A stretch of DNA of 64,000 nucleotides, taken from Schistosoma mansoni (Eukaryota; Platyhelminthes; Trematoda; Strigeidida; Schistosomatidae). Of the stretch, positions 36,201 through 49,200 are shown in pieces (within the stretch, counting starts at the first letter, position 1; every line of letters begins with the position of its first letter). The notes under the pieces are model-generated. The model saw only the letters and a list, made by a program, of their open reading frames with translations, was not told the DNA's origin and did not search any database. The position numbers and the translations under genes are program-made. The stretch covers positions 18,901,705 to 18,965,704 of the forward strand of contig NC_031497.1 of NCBI RefSeq assembly GCF_000237925.1. The letters run 5' to 3'.

Positions 36201-39200
36201 AGATGTTTTCGATGAGTAACTGCGTCACACTTGACACCGTGGAACTCCAATGGTCACAGTTTTTCATTAAAACTCCGAAAATGTCCTTTAGAAGCTAGTC
36301 ATCAGTGACCACATGATAATTGTTAGTACAGGGTTTTGGGGATTTTTGAATTTTATTGAGAACACATACCAACATAAGTTAGACAACCAATAAAAACCTG
36401 AATGGGCTGAAGATTCTGAGTTCGATTACCAGTTGCAGAGTCGTGGATGAGCACTGCTAAAAAGTCATATTTCATGGCGACATGGGGATCCATTGCTCCA
36501 TCGTTTTCAGTGGTTGTCTAAAATAGATCAGTTCTATACAAGTCAACTATCTCCACAACCCCATACTGATAGATTCTTTGTGTTTACAAAATTCTCATCC
36601 ATAATAATAATAATAGATGTGAATAACAGTGGTTTTAGACCTTTAATGAAACGGTTAAGAATTGGTCACGATGGAATAAAATACATTGATTATTTATCCT
36701 CTTCTTGATTCTGAATTCCAGTGTTCGTTTCTGCATACCTTTACACTCTGTTTTTTAACCATACTCTCAGCGTTTAGTCTTTATTATAATTTCTACTGCA
36801 TTATTTCTGTCTTTTTCACCATTAATTTTGTTAATTTGATCTCATCCTACTAATGTGGTATTACTAATCGTCCCTAAAACATTTGTGTCGGAGTCTACGT
36901 TGACTATGACTGAGAACAATAAACTTGTGTTTATAAACCAAACCACTTTACAGCAGTAACAACTCATTATCAAAGCTTTTATACAACCATCTGACGGCAA
37001 GTTTTTATGAGCATAGAATCACTAATCGGTTAAGTACAGTTTGTATAGGACCAAGCACGTTTTCATTGCTTGTTGAGTTCAAAATTCAATGAAAAATGCC
37101 TCGATCTACGACGCTCTATATATTCCAATAGTTCAGTATTTAATTTTCTAGCCCTTAATCCTTAGTTGTCTTTAATCAAGGGATAAAACTATTTAACATA
37201 TACAAATTCTATGTCGGTGTATAGAACTAGTTAGGTTTACGTGAACTATTAAGCTTCACATTCATGATCTCAATCTCCACAACCCTAAACTGGAAATTTA
37301 AAAACGTCAAATGTCCAAGTCTTCAAAACAAAATTCACACAACCTTTACTTTAGTTTTGATAAGTTAACAAATCTAACCATTTATTTTCACTTTTGTTTT
37401 AAACTTTCGTAACCATGACAAATTTTCTTGTATGAACAGCCAAAATTTAAAAAATTATGCCATTTTTCACTCACCATCGTTTTTTGTAAATACAATGTTG
37501 TATGTAAGCGATTGAAATAGTTTGTTTGTTTGTCAATAAACATATCTATGCACACACTCAGATTTGAAACCAGTTTAAAGATCATTTTTAAACATGTAAG
37601 AAAGTTTATCGAATAATTGATAAATGAATGCTATGTCATTAATATCCATCGGAGGTGAAAAACAATAGATGAAATGTTTTCTGAAGATCTGTGTCTCATG
37701 CTTCCTTACAACCATACATTGAAATGATCTATCTACAACTCTAAGAAAATTGAACCTCACCTAAAGAATTAGACTTGGTTTGTTCATCACAAAGATGAAG
37801 GTGTTTCAGTCTTGAGCTACCGATTGATTATATTATAAGATTTGATTAATGGATATTGATCAATGTCTCGCTACAACCTTAAGCTTAACTTGTTTATATT
37901 ACTAAGACATTATAGGATATTGATTCCAGTGTAAATAATTAAGCTAAAAGACCACTAAAGTAAACTTTAGCCAGAAGAGTCATGCTTTTCTTGAATGTCC
38001 CAGTACTGATGTCTTCTTGGTGGTACTCAACCAGCATCAAACGTATATTCAAAAATTTCTGGCGGTCGATTGTACCATATCTATGATAAGAAAAAGTGTT
38101 TGATGAAATTTACAGTATTTAGTCGTTCAGCAACAACATCTCTCTCTCTCTCTTATTCCATCTTTAACTTTTAAGGATAACGGTTTGAACGTATGATAAA
38201 CTTCCAATTGCCTGTCATTTGTAATTATCCTTTCCTAGAGTACAGACCATCAATGCCTACAACCTAGCTTATAGTTCATTCCAAATTAAGCTAATTCGAA
38301 TCAAGTACAATTATTGATTACTGATAAGCTGTTTAGCAACAAGCTTACCACTTTATACTATCACATTTTATAAATCAACTATTCTTTTTTTCTTTTCTAA
38401 AGGTCATTGCATATGCTATGAAAGAAAATAATTGGGATTTAAAAACTGCGTTATCTTACGTAAAAGCTCGTCGTCCATGTGTACAACCTAATCCAGGTTT
38501 TATGAGAGAACTACACACTTATCAGGGTATATTAGAAGCAAGGTAAAAGTGTTGATCTGTTTTTTTCACTATTATACATGTTTTGTGTGTTTTTCTCTTT
38601 GACGGAAATATTATAATATGTTTTATATGATCAAGAAATATTAGCATCTCCACAGAAAAATTAACGTCTACTGTTGTATAGTATAAGTTGATATCGATCA
38701 TCTAAATTAGTGCGTTCATCTTTACCCCATCTCCTCATCCTCGCCTCCCCCTTGATTTCGAAGATCTATGATGAAAGTACAGAAGTGTGTTCACAATGCA
38801 AATTGAAAGTGTTTTTATCATCACTTCTATGTTTTATAAACAATAATGGATGGTGGCTAGCAGCGGAATCCAGGACGCGCGTTTCGTCCTGTTTGGGACT
38901 CGTCAGCCGAATGTACCTGCGTCCCAGAGTTTGTTATATCCTGGTGAAGAATAAAGTAGGAGTAACTTCTGGGATCTATTAATGGACTAATATTCTATAA
39001 ATATTCTTATTGTATAACTATTCAGTAATTAGATTGTGTGTATCTATATTCGTCTTATTATAAAATTCATTTTGATCTATAAATTATTATTATACAATTT
39101 ACGGTTCCTAAATTGTATTCAGTTTATTGATTACTGTCTCCCACGTTGACAGCCACATTATGAATTGATCTTGTACAAATGTTATTTTTTATTTTATGGT

Positions 39201-40172
39201 GTGATGCGGTCTGTTTGTCTGGTATATAAACCAAGTATGTTTGAAATAAATGATTCGCATAGTAGGAGCTGGTATTGGTGTTCTGGACTTAAGTGGACAG
39301 GCTAGGCGGACAAAGGACCAATAAAGACGCTAGGCTGCTCGTAGCGGTTGAACGTCATTGGTTTGGCACAGTGCTAAGATAGGATAAGTCGTATTTCGAT
39401 TAGTGAATAAATTATGTGGTAAAAAGCCGGGCTTAAATACACACTAGAGTTGATATTCACTTCGGGACTCGAACCCAGTACTGCTCACGTCAAACTCCAT
39501 CGCGTTATCTACTTAGCTGCTGAGTTTAGATAGCCACTAGCTTATGTAATTGGGTGAAGTTTTAATTAATTTTCTTATTGGTTGTTTGAATCTCCCGATT
39601 GATGTTTAGGAGGCATAAAGAGACTGATCAATTGCAGTCCTGAACATCAATGTGAAGATTCAAACAACCAATACAAAAAATGAACTTTTAATTATGCTGA
39701 CAACGATATAAATGTGGAGGAATATAAGATTCTAATATGGATGAAACATATTTCTTATCATATCATTTTATCATTAATATGTAATCTCTTTTTTCCTACT
39801 GAAAAACTCCATTATTTAATCGTAGAAGTAGATTAGAAATGTGAGTAAAGACTGACTTTCCTAATTTTTAATTAAACGATGAATATAAACTATGAAATGA
39901 TAGAAACAGTATGATAATTCAAAAGTAGAATAATTTTGATAACGATTAAATTTACTAAGCTGAATGATTCAATGGTTAAGTGTTCATTGTTTAGAACAAT
40001 AATGAAAGTTTCTTCATTATAATCTAATTCATCTCAAGAATCTTAAATATTACCTAAAATATAAATTATAGATTATTATTCTACTTGAAACTATTCTTAA
40101 TAAACAGTTAAATAGGTTACTATTTATTGAGTTTGGTTTGTGTATGTGCATCAATGCGTGTATTATGTCGTT

Positions 40173-40225
<53 letters not shown>

Positions 40226-43200
40226 ACAATACAAAATCTACTTTCAGTATCTAATCTAATGAAGAAATTCATTCTAACTGTCACATGTTTCTCACAAAAC
40301 TACAGAATTCAAATTGATATATATGATATATGATTCCTAGAAAAATTAATCCCTATTCTCTGTCATCTGTGAATACATCAACGCATCAAATATACTGAAA
40401 TATTCAATGTAGGGTTAGCTAAAGTACTGATTAATTTAAACCGTAACGAATGTAGTAGAATTTTCCACTGATGAGTATACTAAACATAAGTTAGATCTTC
40501 ATTTAAACAAATTTCCAATTTTTTTTCAGTTTGTCATTATGAACTGAATTTATTTTAATAATTATTGAAGACCATAAAGCACTGGACAGCTATTTGTATT
40601 ATCCCAGTATCACACTCCGTAGCATCTCCCATCCACCACCCTACTAGAATTCTAACCTAGAACCTTTAGGTCTCACAGCTAGCTTACAACTTCAGACTAT
40701 TGCGTTAACATTGAATGAATTTATGGACAGCAGTAATTATTGAAACGTGAAAATGGATTCATAACTCGTAAATTAATCAGAGAATCAGTTAGATATCTTT
40801 GTGCAAACAAAGCAAATAGAACATACAGGATAAAGATGATAATACGATGCATTAACTCGCTTTTGATGATCTAATATTATGAACACTTAATTGTGAACAA
40901 CAGTCTTTACTTGCAGATATTTTCCAATGTCTTTAAAAAAATAAAATGGTCAACTTTTTCATATGTCAGTTAACTATTTACTAATTTAGTTATTTGTCCA
41001 ATTTGCACGAAATCAGTGATAAAATCTAGTCGAATAAATACTCTTCTTTCATTGCCTCTGTTTCTATGTACTAACAGCAATTATCTTGAGAACATGTACC
41101 TAAATAGCAAATAAGCAGTGAAAACAACCAAAGTTTCAGTGTGGTAGTTGTAAGATACAAATTTGCTTATTCGTCAGAAAATTTAATTTGTTTGTTAATA
41201 AAAGAAATAGATGAATTGAGGCCTTGGGGATAGATAGTTGAAGGTAATCGATAGGGGGTATCTTGACAACTACGTACAACCACACAATGTCTAAAAGCAG
41301 TCCATACTAGTTGCCACAATGCAAATCGATCAANNNNNNNNNNNNNNNNNNNNNNNNNNNNNNNNNNNNNNNNNNNNNNNNNNNNNNNNNNNNNNNNNNN
41401 NNNNNNNNNNNNNNNNNNNNNNNNNNNNNNNNNNNNNNNNNNNNNNNNNNNNNNNNNNNNNNNNNNNNNNNNNNNNNNNNNNNNNNNNNNNNNNNNNNNN
41501 NNNNNNNNNNNNNNNNNNNNNNNNNNNNNNNNNTATTTGTCTCTGTTTAACATGTATAATAGATCATTAGAAATCGTCTTCAAAATGATCTCTGTCTAGA
41601 TCAACAGAAGAAGTTGAAGAACACTACACGTCACCAATAAGTTTATTTGTTATGTAGTAGCGAAGACATAAATACGGGTAACTAGATTATCTATATCTAT
41701 ATTCATCTTATTGTAAGCTTCATTTTGACATATTGATTATTATTGTATGATTTACTGTTCCTAAGTTATGCTCAGTTTTATTGATTATTGTCTCCCACGC
41801 TTACAGCCTCATTTGGCCTGGTTTTGTACAAATATAATTTTCTATTTTATGGTATGGTGTGGTCTGCCTGTCTGGTATATAGATAAAGTATGTTTGAAAT
41901 AAACGTTTCGCATTACAGCAGCTGCTATTGGTGTTTTGGACTCAAGTGGACGGGTTAGGCGGATAAGGACCAATAAGGACGCTAGATTACTCATATTAAT
42001 CGAACGTCATTGTCACAGTGTGAAGGTCGTAGAAGGCGTATTCTATTGGTGGATAATTTACGCGGATTACGTCCTTGTTAAATTCGTAAGGTCATAACGA
42101 ATCAGCGACGACCTTGGTCAAGTCATAACAATTGGCTACCGCCTAGGTCAAGTCATAACAAATTGGCGACGGGGATTTCGGTAAAAAAAGTACAAGAATT
42201 GGGACGTGATTTTGTCGAAAAAAGTACAGCAGTCGGTGACGTATTTTGGAATTAAATAAGCTGTAATAATTGCCGGCGGCTTTTGGAGTTATTATTATTA
42301 TTAGCAGTAAAAAAATGACGATTTCTCTGGAACAGTTGCAGATAATATTAGAGCACCAGAATCAGCAGATGTTAAGCTTCCAGCAGAAACTATTTGAAAC
42401 ATTTTTGGACAAATTTTTCACTAAACAAAACGTCTCAGGAAATAAAGAAATTATTTATAATGCAGATAATGGTGTGGAAATGGCCGTCTCAGAAGAACGC
42501 CAAGTTGAGGGTTCAATTCCCTTTATATCTGACGGAAAATGCAAAATTGGTAAGTTGGCCGGTTCAGAGCAAGACAATATCTTGCCTAATGCACATGGGA
42601 CTGTGACAGTATCAGATGAGCAAGACAAAGAAGGTTCCGCAGACAACCCCCGGAGTCCAGAATCAAATGAAACACCATTAAGTCCGCCCATATCTGAAGA
42701 CAAACTTAAGTCAGAACAGAACTACAGTTTGCGTGATGTTGGCCAAGAAAACTGGAAGAACGCATCTCCAGAAAATAACTGGAACAGTACAGTTAACCAA
42801 ATTGCGCCAAATGTGATTCGAAATCATGGGGAGACAGAAGCCTATAATATGGGTTCGCGTAATGATGCCCATAATTCTGATGAAATTTCGTATAAAGATG
42901 AGCAAAATAAGTCGGTCGAATCAGATGGTGATAAAAAATCTAATGCAATTTTATTAGGTGCCGATTCTCCTAGTTATCTAATATCCTCTAGTGAAAATTT
43001 TAATGAATTTGATGGAGATATTTCAGAAAAGCTGAATTCCGATAACCTAAAATCAAATATCGTTCATCATCATCTATTCATTTCTAGTAGATTCTGCGTT
43101 CAATACGAGGAATATGTCCTAAATAAAGTCATACTAATTGTATTTTGGAGATATGAGGATCCAACATTATTTCGTGGGGGAGGAAATGTTGGAGAATTTC

Positions 43201-46200
43201 AACTTACAGATAGTTTTTTTTTAAATCAGAAGCTAATCTTCGAATCTTCAAAAAAGGGGAGGTGTTATGTAGTAGCGAAGACATAAGTACGGGTAACTAG
43301 ATTATCTATATCTATATTCATCTTATTGTAAGCTTCATTTTGACATATTGATTATTATTGTATGATTTACTGTTCCTAAGTTATGCTCAGTTTTATTGAT
43401 TATTGTCTCCCACGCTTACGGCCTCATTTGGCCTGGTTTTGTACAAATATAATTTTCTATTTTATGGTATGGTGTGGTCTGCCTGTCTGGTATATAGATA
43501 AAGTATGTTTGAAATAAACGATTCGCATTACAGCAGCTGCTATTGGTGTTTTTGGACTCAAGTGGACGGGTTAGGCGGATAAGGACCAATAAGGACGCTA
43601 GATTACTCATATTAATCGAACGTCATTGTCACAGTGTGAAGATCGTAGAAGGCGTATTCTATTGGTGGATAATTTACGCGGATTACGTCCTTGTTAAATT
43701 CGTAAGGTCATAACGAATCAGCCTCTTCTTTCATTGCCTCTGTTTCTATGTACTAACAGCAATTATCTTGAGAACATGTACCTAAATAGCAAATAAGCAG
43801 TGAAAACAACCAAAGTTTCAGTGTGGTAGTTGTAAGATACAAATTTGCTTATTCGTCAGAAAATTTAATTTGTTTGTTAATAAAAGAAATAGATGAATTG
43901 AGGCCTTGGGGATAGATAGTTGAAGGTAATCGATAGGGGGTATCTTGACAACTACGTACAACCACACAATGTCTAAAAGCAGTCCATACTAGTTGCCACA
44001 ATGCAAATCGATCAATGAAACTCGATCAACACTATAAAGAACTAGGAAAACATGATACTAGCCACTAATGATTGACTAACCATTGTAAATTAACGCCTTC
44101 CTAGCAGTACTTATAAATCGATAATTATCAGTATATGGGGTTATAGAGATTGTTGAATGTCATTGGGATCACGAACTGATTTGATTTTGTGATCTCAAAA
44201 CGTATAATTCATGTTTAATGACTCACCTGTTTTTTGTTCCACTTTTCTGTTTTTTTTCCATTTAATATAGCTCCAACCGATATAAGCCTATATTTCACAA
44301 TAATGAAGTCAAGTCAACTAAAACGGTATCCCCAGAGTACACATCAGTCGATAACCAACAAAATTATTGTCCACCAAATGTTTTAATTAATAAGTCAACT
44401 GGAAATGAACAGGATAACAATTTATCTTCATCTACCATGAAAGTAAATATGACCAGTGAAAAATTAGAACAAAATCCGTATAATAGTACTGTTATGAATA
44501 GTAGTTTAATTGCAGATGGATGTTTACCGACTACTCTACTTTCTTCTTCTCTGTCTAATTTTTCATCTTTAAAATCTTCGACATCGACCGTAATAACAAC
44601 TCCACTTTCATCATTATCATCACCGATAGTAGGACAACAGTCCTCCTCTTCGTCTAAATGTAATGATCACTTTACAAATATCATTCATCAAGATTGTGAT
44701 TGTAATTGTACATTAAATTTAGAAACTGAATTATTTGCCTTCAAACATTCAGCTATTCCCGATGTAACAACAAAATTTACTACTAATAATAATTATCTTT
44801 TGAATAATAATAATAATAATAATTCAAAACTGGATGAACAAAAACAAAATTCGCCATCATCATTGCAACAACAACGACAAGAGGACAATCAATTATTGAT
44901 GAATGGATCATCACCATTAGATAATGTCGTCAAATCTTTGTCTCCATCACAAATGAATCGACCAGTTCTCTGGTATTTTAATGATACAAACGATGATAAA
45001 GCGAAGAGTTCAGGTTAGTTAAATTTTAAGGATTGACGATGTTTGCTGATGTTTGGGTTATTGGGAATAAAGTTAAGAGGCGACCTAACTGACTGTTGGT
45101 TTGAACCATGTTAATAGATACAGACTACTTAGTTGGGTTCTTGACATAACCTCAACCAGTCGTTGTCACTGTTGGTTAATATGCTTTATTTTTCATAGTT
45201 TTATTGATGATGAGGGAATACAGTAGATAAACGTCTGTTTTCACTGAAACAGTTGTTTATTATAGTGTAATTACCTTCTTTTTAAATGAAAAAAACTAAT
45301 ATGTATACAGTATATTCTTGATATTTTCCTAATGTATTCTTAATGTGGCGCAAATATATCTGATGCCCCCTTTGTACCAATATTTATGTGTTCAAATAAA
45401 ATAAATAATAAAATACATATATTCACTAGTTAACATTCTTCTAAATAATTACTTATTCCAATAATAATAATAATAATCACCGACGGCCAGTCTGTTTGAA
45501 CTTCCGGACCACTGATTTTCTATTTGTACAAATCTTAAGATAAATGTTTCTATCTTTGAATGATGTTTTTATTAAATTAAAAAAAGTAATTATATATATA
45601 TATATATTAATAGTTGAATTCATCAGTCGATCTAAATTTGACCAACATTGAAAACTTGGAAGCACTGGACGGCCATTTCGTCCTAGTATGGGACCCCTAA
45701 GCTGTGCACATCTGCGATCTCCACAAACCCCCATTCTGATCATAATTATATATATGTCAAACGCTTAAAGTACCCAAGTATTTTGTTTTTTTAAATACAA
45801 CATTAACAACGTACCGTGAAGTTAGTTACTACATCATTTAAATGAAACAATGAATGTGGGATTAGTAAATAAATTGTAGTTTTTGTCCGTCATATGAAAA
45901 GTAAAACAAAAAATGGTAAAAATTCTAATGGAAATTGTTTCATTCAAGAAGATTGTTTTCATAATAATGCATATTTTGCACTGCGAACTCCTTACTACAA
46001 TCATATGTATTGTATTCAATGAATCGATTACTATTATAATAACAATGTACCTTGGAAATTAATGCTGAATGCACACCAGTTTGCTAGCATGATCAAGTTG
46101 ACACAAATCACCAGCTATTAATCATCATTATCATGATAAATAATAAAACAATTTAAGTTTACACTTTCCAAATTGATATGGTTTCTATGTTACTTCAAAA

Positions 46201-49200
46201 TAATTATTTTGGACATGATTGTTAGTATTGTGATCTATTGCATGCAGGATGCATGAGTGTGAATTGACTTTACAATACAGTATTACTAATCGTATACAAT
46301 CCATTAGAAAAATACATTCAACAAGTATAGCGTTGTCATTAGTATACAACCTGATAGCATCATAAATAAAAATATTAACCAGGTGACATGAATGGATGAT
46401 TGAACGCGTCTTAGTATGAAAAATACTATATATTTGCACAAAACGTATATATACCAATCTAAGCATCAAAATAATAATATTACGTAAATGTAAGTTATAT
46501 GTCTATGATCCAGTAGACTGTATGCAATAAATTAGCAGTTTGTATTTCTAATGAAAACAGTATTGTAATCCAACAGCTTGTCAGATAAGTACTCTTCTAT
46601 TTCTCTAATTATAAAAGATAATGATTTTTGTTTGACCGGACAATAATCAGGTTGTAAATTGAGTCTAAAATAACGTGAAGTTCACACATTAAGATATTTA
46701 TTATCTTCTGGCAGACAAAACTCTATAACCAAGTTTATATCTATTTATTTGTCTATTAGGTGTTGTAAATAGTACGATTGTAGCAAAAGATTCTCATTGT
46801 TTACGCCAATGGCATCCAGATGTATTTGAAAATGTTAATGGCTCAGATCGACATTGCATTTTGAATAATACTAATAAATTGCAAAAAGCTATATCACCAT
46901 CGCCGTCTTTACGTATTGCTGTGACTTCTCCTTGTGCCATAACATCTGTCAGTAACCCACAACAACACATTCACCAGTTGAATTATGCTGATACTGTGTC
47001 ATCTATGCCGTGGGATTATGCAACTGAATTAAAAATGATGCCGTCTACGAAACATGCTAAACTTTGTATTATTCCGTATGAACCAATTTGTATTCCATTG
47101 ATTACATGTCAACTAGTTTTACACGCATCAATTATTGTCAGTTCATTGAACATAGATAAATCTATCACAAGAAAGAAACATGTGGATATAGAAGCAATAA
47201 CAGATGATGAACGCACAAAATATTCAGATAGGAAATCAACTAATGTACTGTATATGTCATCCAAATTGTCCGGTAAGTATGGAGGATGCTTTTTCACATT
47301 TTTATACAATTTCATGTCAATGTTAACATCTTTATGTGTATCCTGCTAAATATTTCATAGGATAAGACTAAAGTATTTTATACTCATACTGCTCACCATG
47401 ATCTAAGTAGTTTTCTATTTTATAATTTATTTTTCCTTATTGAGCTCCAATTACCCTACCAGCACAAATTATGGAGACATTCTTTGCATTATAATTCTGG
47501 GTTGGTCAAAAATGTTCATAAATAACTGTTTTACGCCAAATAACAATTCTTCGCCGTTATTATCCAATTGTCATCCTTCGATATCCGTGCCCCTCAGTAA
47601 AGCATGACATATTGATTTTAGCAACCGTGCTTGTTATCTCTGCAATGTAGTAACTTTACATATAGTCTAGAATAGTAGTCAGTAGTTAACTCTATTCCAG
47701 TCATTCAGTCACTAGCAGCACTGAATCTAGTACATACGTGTATTCATTCAGAATTGACTTACCCTGCTGGAACTGTTTGCTCTTATTCATCTCTTCTACC
47801 TGAATGACGTCTATTTTGGTTGTGTTCTTACTGGAAGTGCATAATTTCATTCATTCTATGCTTGGTTCTAACGAATTTACTGTATAACCTTTACCTCCCC
47901 TATTTCTTAATATTTTTATTCTGTTTTGTGTGAATATACCACCTACTTATCTTCGATCACTGTTAATAAAAGCATGTAAATTATGTCAGTGGAATAAACA
48001 GCATATTGATGTCTTTATATATTTAATCTTTCAACACTGCAACACAATAGATCAGTCATTACAACACTTGACTTTCGCCCATTAGGTCCTAGATTTAATG
48101 CCTACTTCATTTACCTTGATATGGTAACGGACGATAACTGAGACTTACAGTTAGATCCTAATTGTGATGGCTGATGAACAACCTATGGAACTTAAATTCG
48201 ACAATCACGTTCCCAAAGGACTTCATTCATGCATTTCGTTCTAAACATTTTATATGTATATAAATTTTTACCATATAAAATGGGATATCTTGGATGATCG
48301 GTTATTCCGTCTCTCAATATCCATTCATTTCCGACTTGTATCAATAGTCTGGGTTGGAGAATCATCATTTAACCACATCAATCTCATCACTTCCGTATCC
48401 ACATAGTTCACAATATATACCCTCTGTTAGCCGTGACAATCACGAATGTTGGTTCAAAGTCGAGTACAGAAATATGTACCTTGTAATTCTGAGCTTCATT
48501 GATCCCATACTATTGGTAACAGGATTCAACACTATACTTATTCAACTTATTGTCTCAAAACACTGTTTCCTCCCTTCAATTACTTGTAACTTGTAAAACG
48601 AATCCTAAGGCATACTCCCTCTGTATGTTGCATGTTACTTATTATATACACAAAATACTACTAATATTAACCGAAAATATTATTGTATATCAAAATTGTC
48701 TTTTTTAATATCTAACTTAGATTGTATTAAATCTAGACCTTACGATTGATTCTCACAATGAAATAGAATTGACCTTGTGTTTCGGAGAAAAAGGATTCGA
48801 TAAAAAGCTGTTGTATACTGATAATCTAGTTATTAATCCTTATTAGTTATTACCCTTTTGATCCGTTCTAATCACCACTTCCCTCGTAGGCATTCAGGTA
48901 TATTCATCAAATTGCACCATGAAAAATTTTCTTTATCACAAGGGGGTTTTGTGGGGATTTTAGTAATTTTATATAGTTAAGATCATGAGTCAGTTGAAGC
49001 TAGACCACCATCGAAAACCTGGAAGCACTGGACGGCCGTTTCGTCCTATTATTGGACTCCTCAGCAGTGCGCATCCACGATCCCGCCCTCGCGAGATTCG
49101 AACCCAGGACCTACCAATCTCGAGCCAGATCCCTTAACCGATAGACCACTGAGCCGGCATCCAATGGTGTTAATGTCTAATCTCAACCAATCCNNNNNNN

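Larger units (their letters stand above)
38543..44270. other. SSH intron of 5.7 kb
   Basis: Carries a hammerhead ribozyme on the minus strand, a solo LTR, a worn tRNA-like SINE at about 39455-39545, a TA microsatellite at 40180-40219, SINE-like sequence near 40570-40730, a gap, and a short LTR element with a duplicated host block. Confidence 0.6.

Noticed and set aside
39455-39545. Possible tRNA gene (good B box, A-box-like segment)
   Set aside because: The acceptor, D and anticodon arms do not pair as a tRNA; it fits the head of a SINE.
41167-41583. Open frames running through N stretches (also at 49.1, 52.5 and 56.2 kb)
   Set aside because: They consist largely of unknown bases and carry no evidence of coding.
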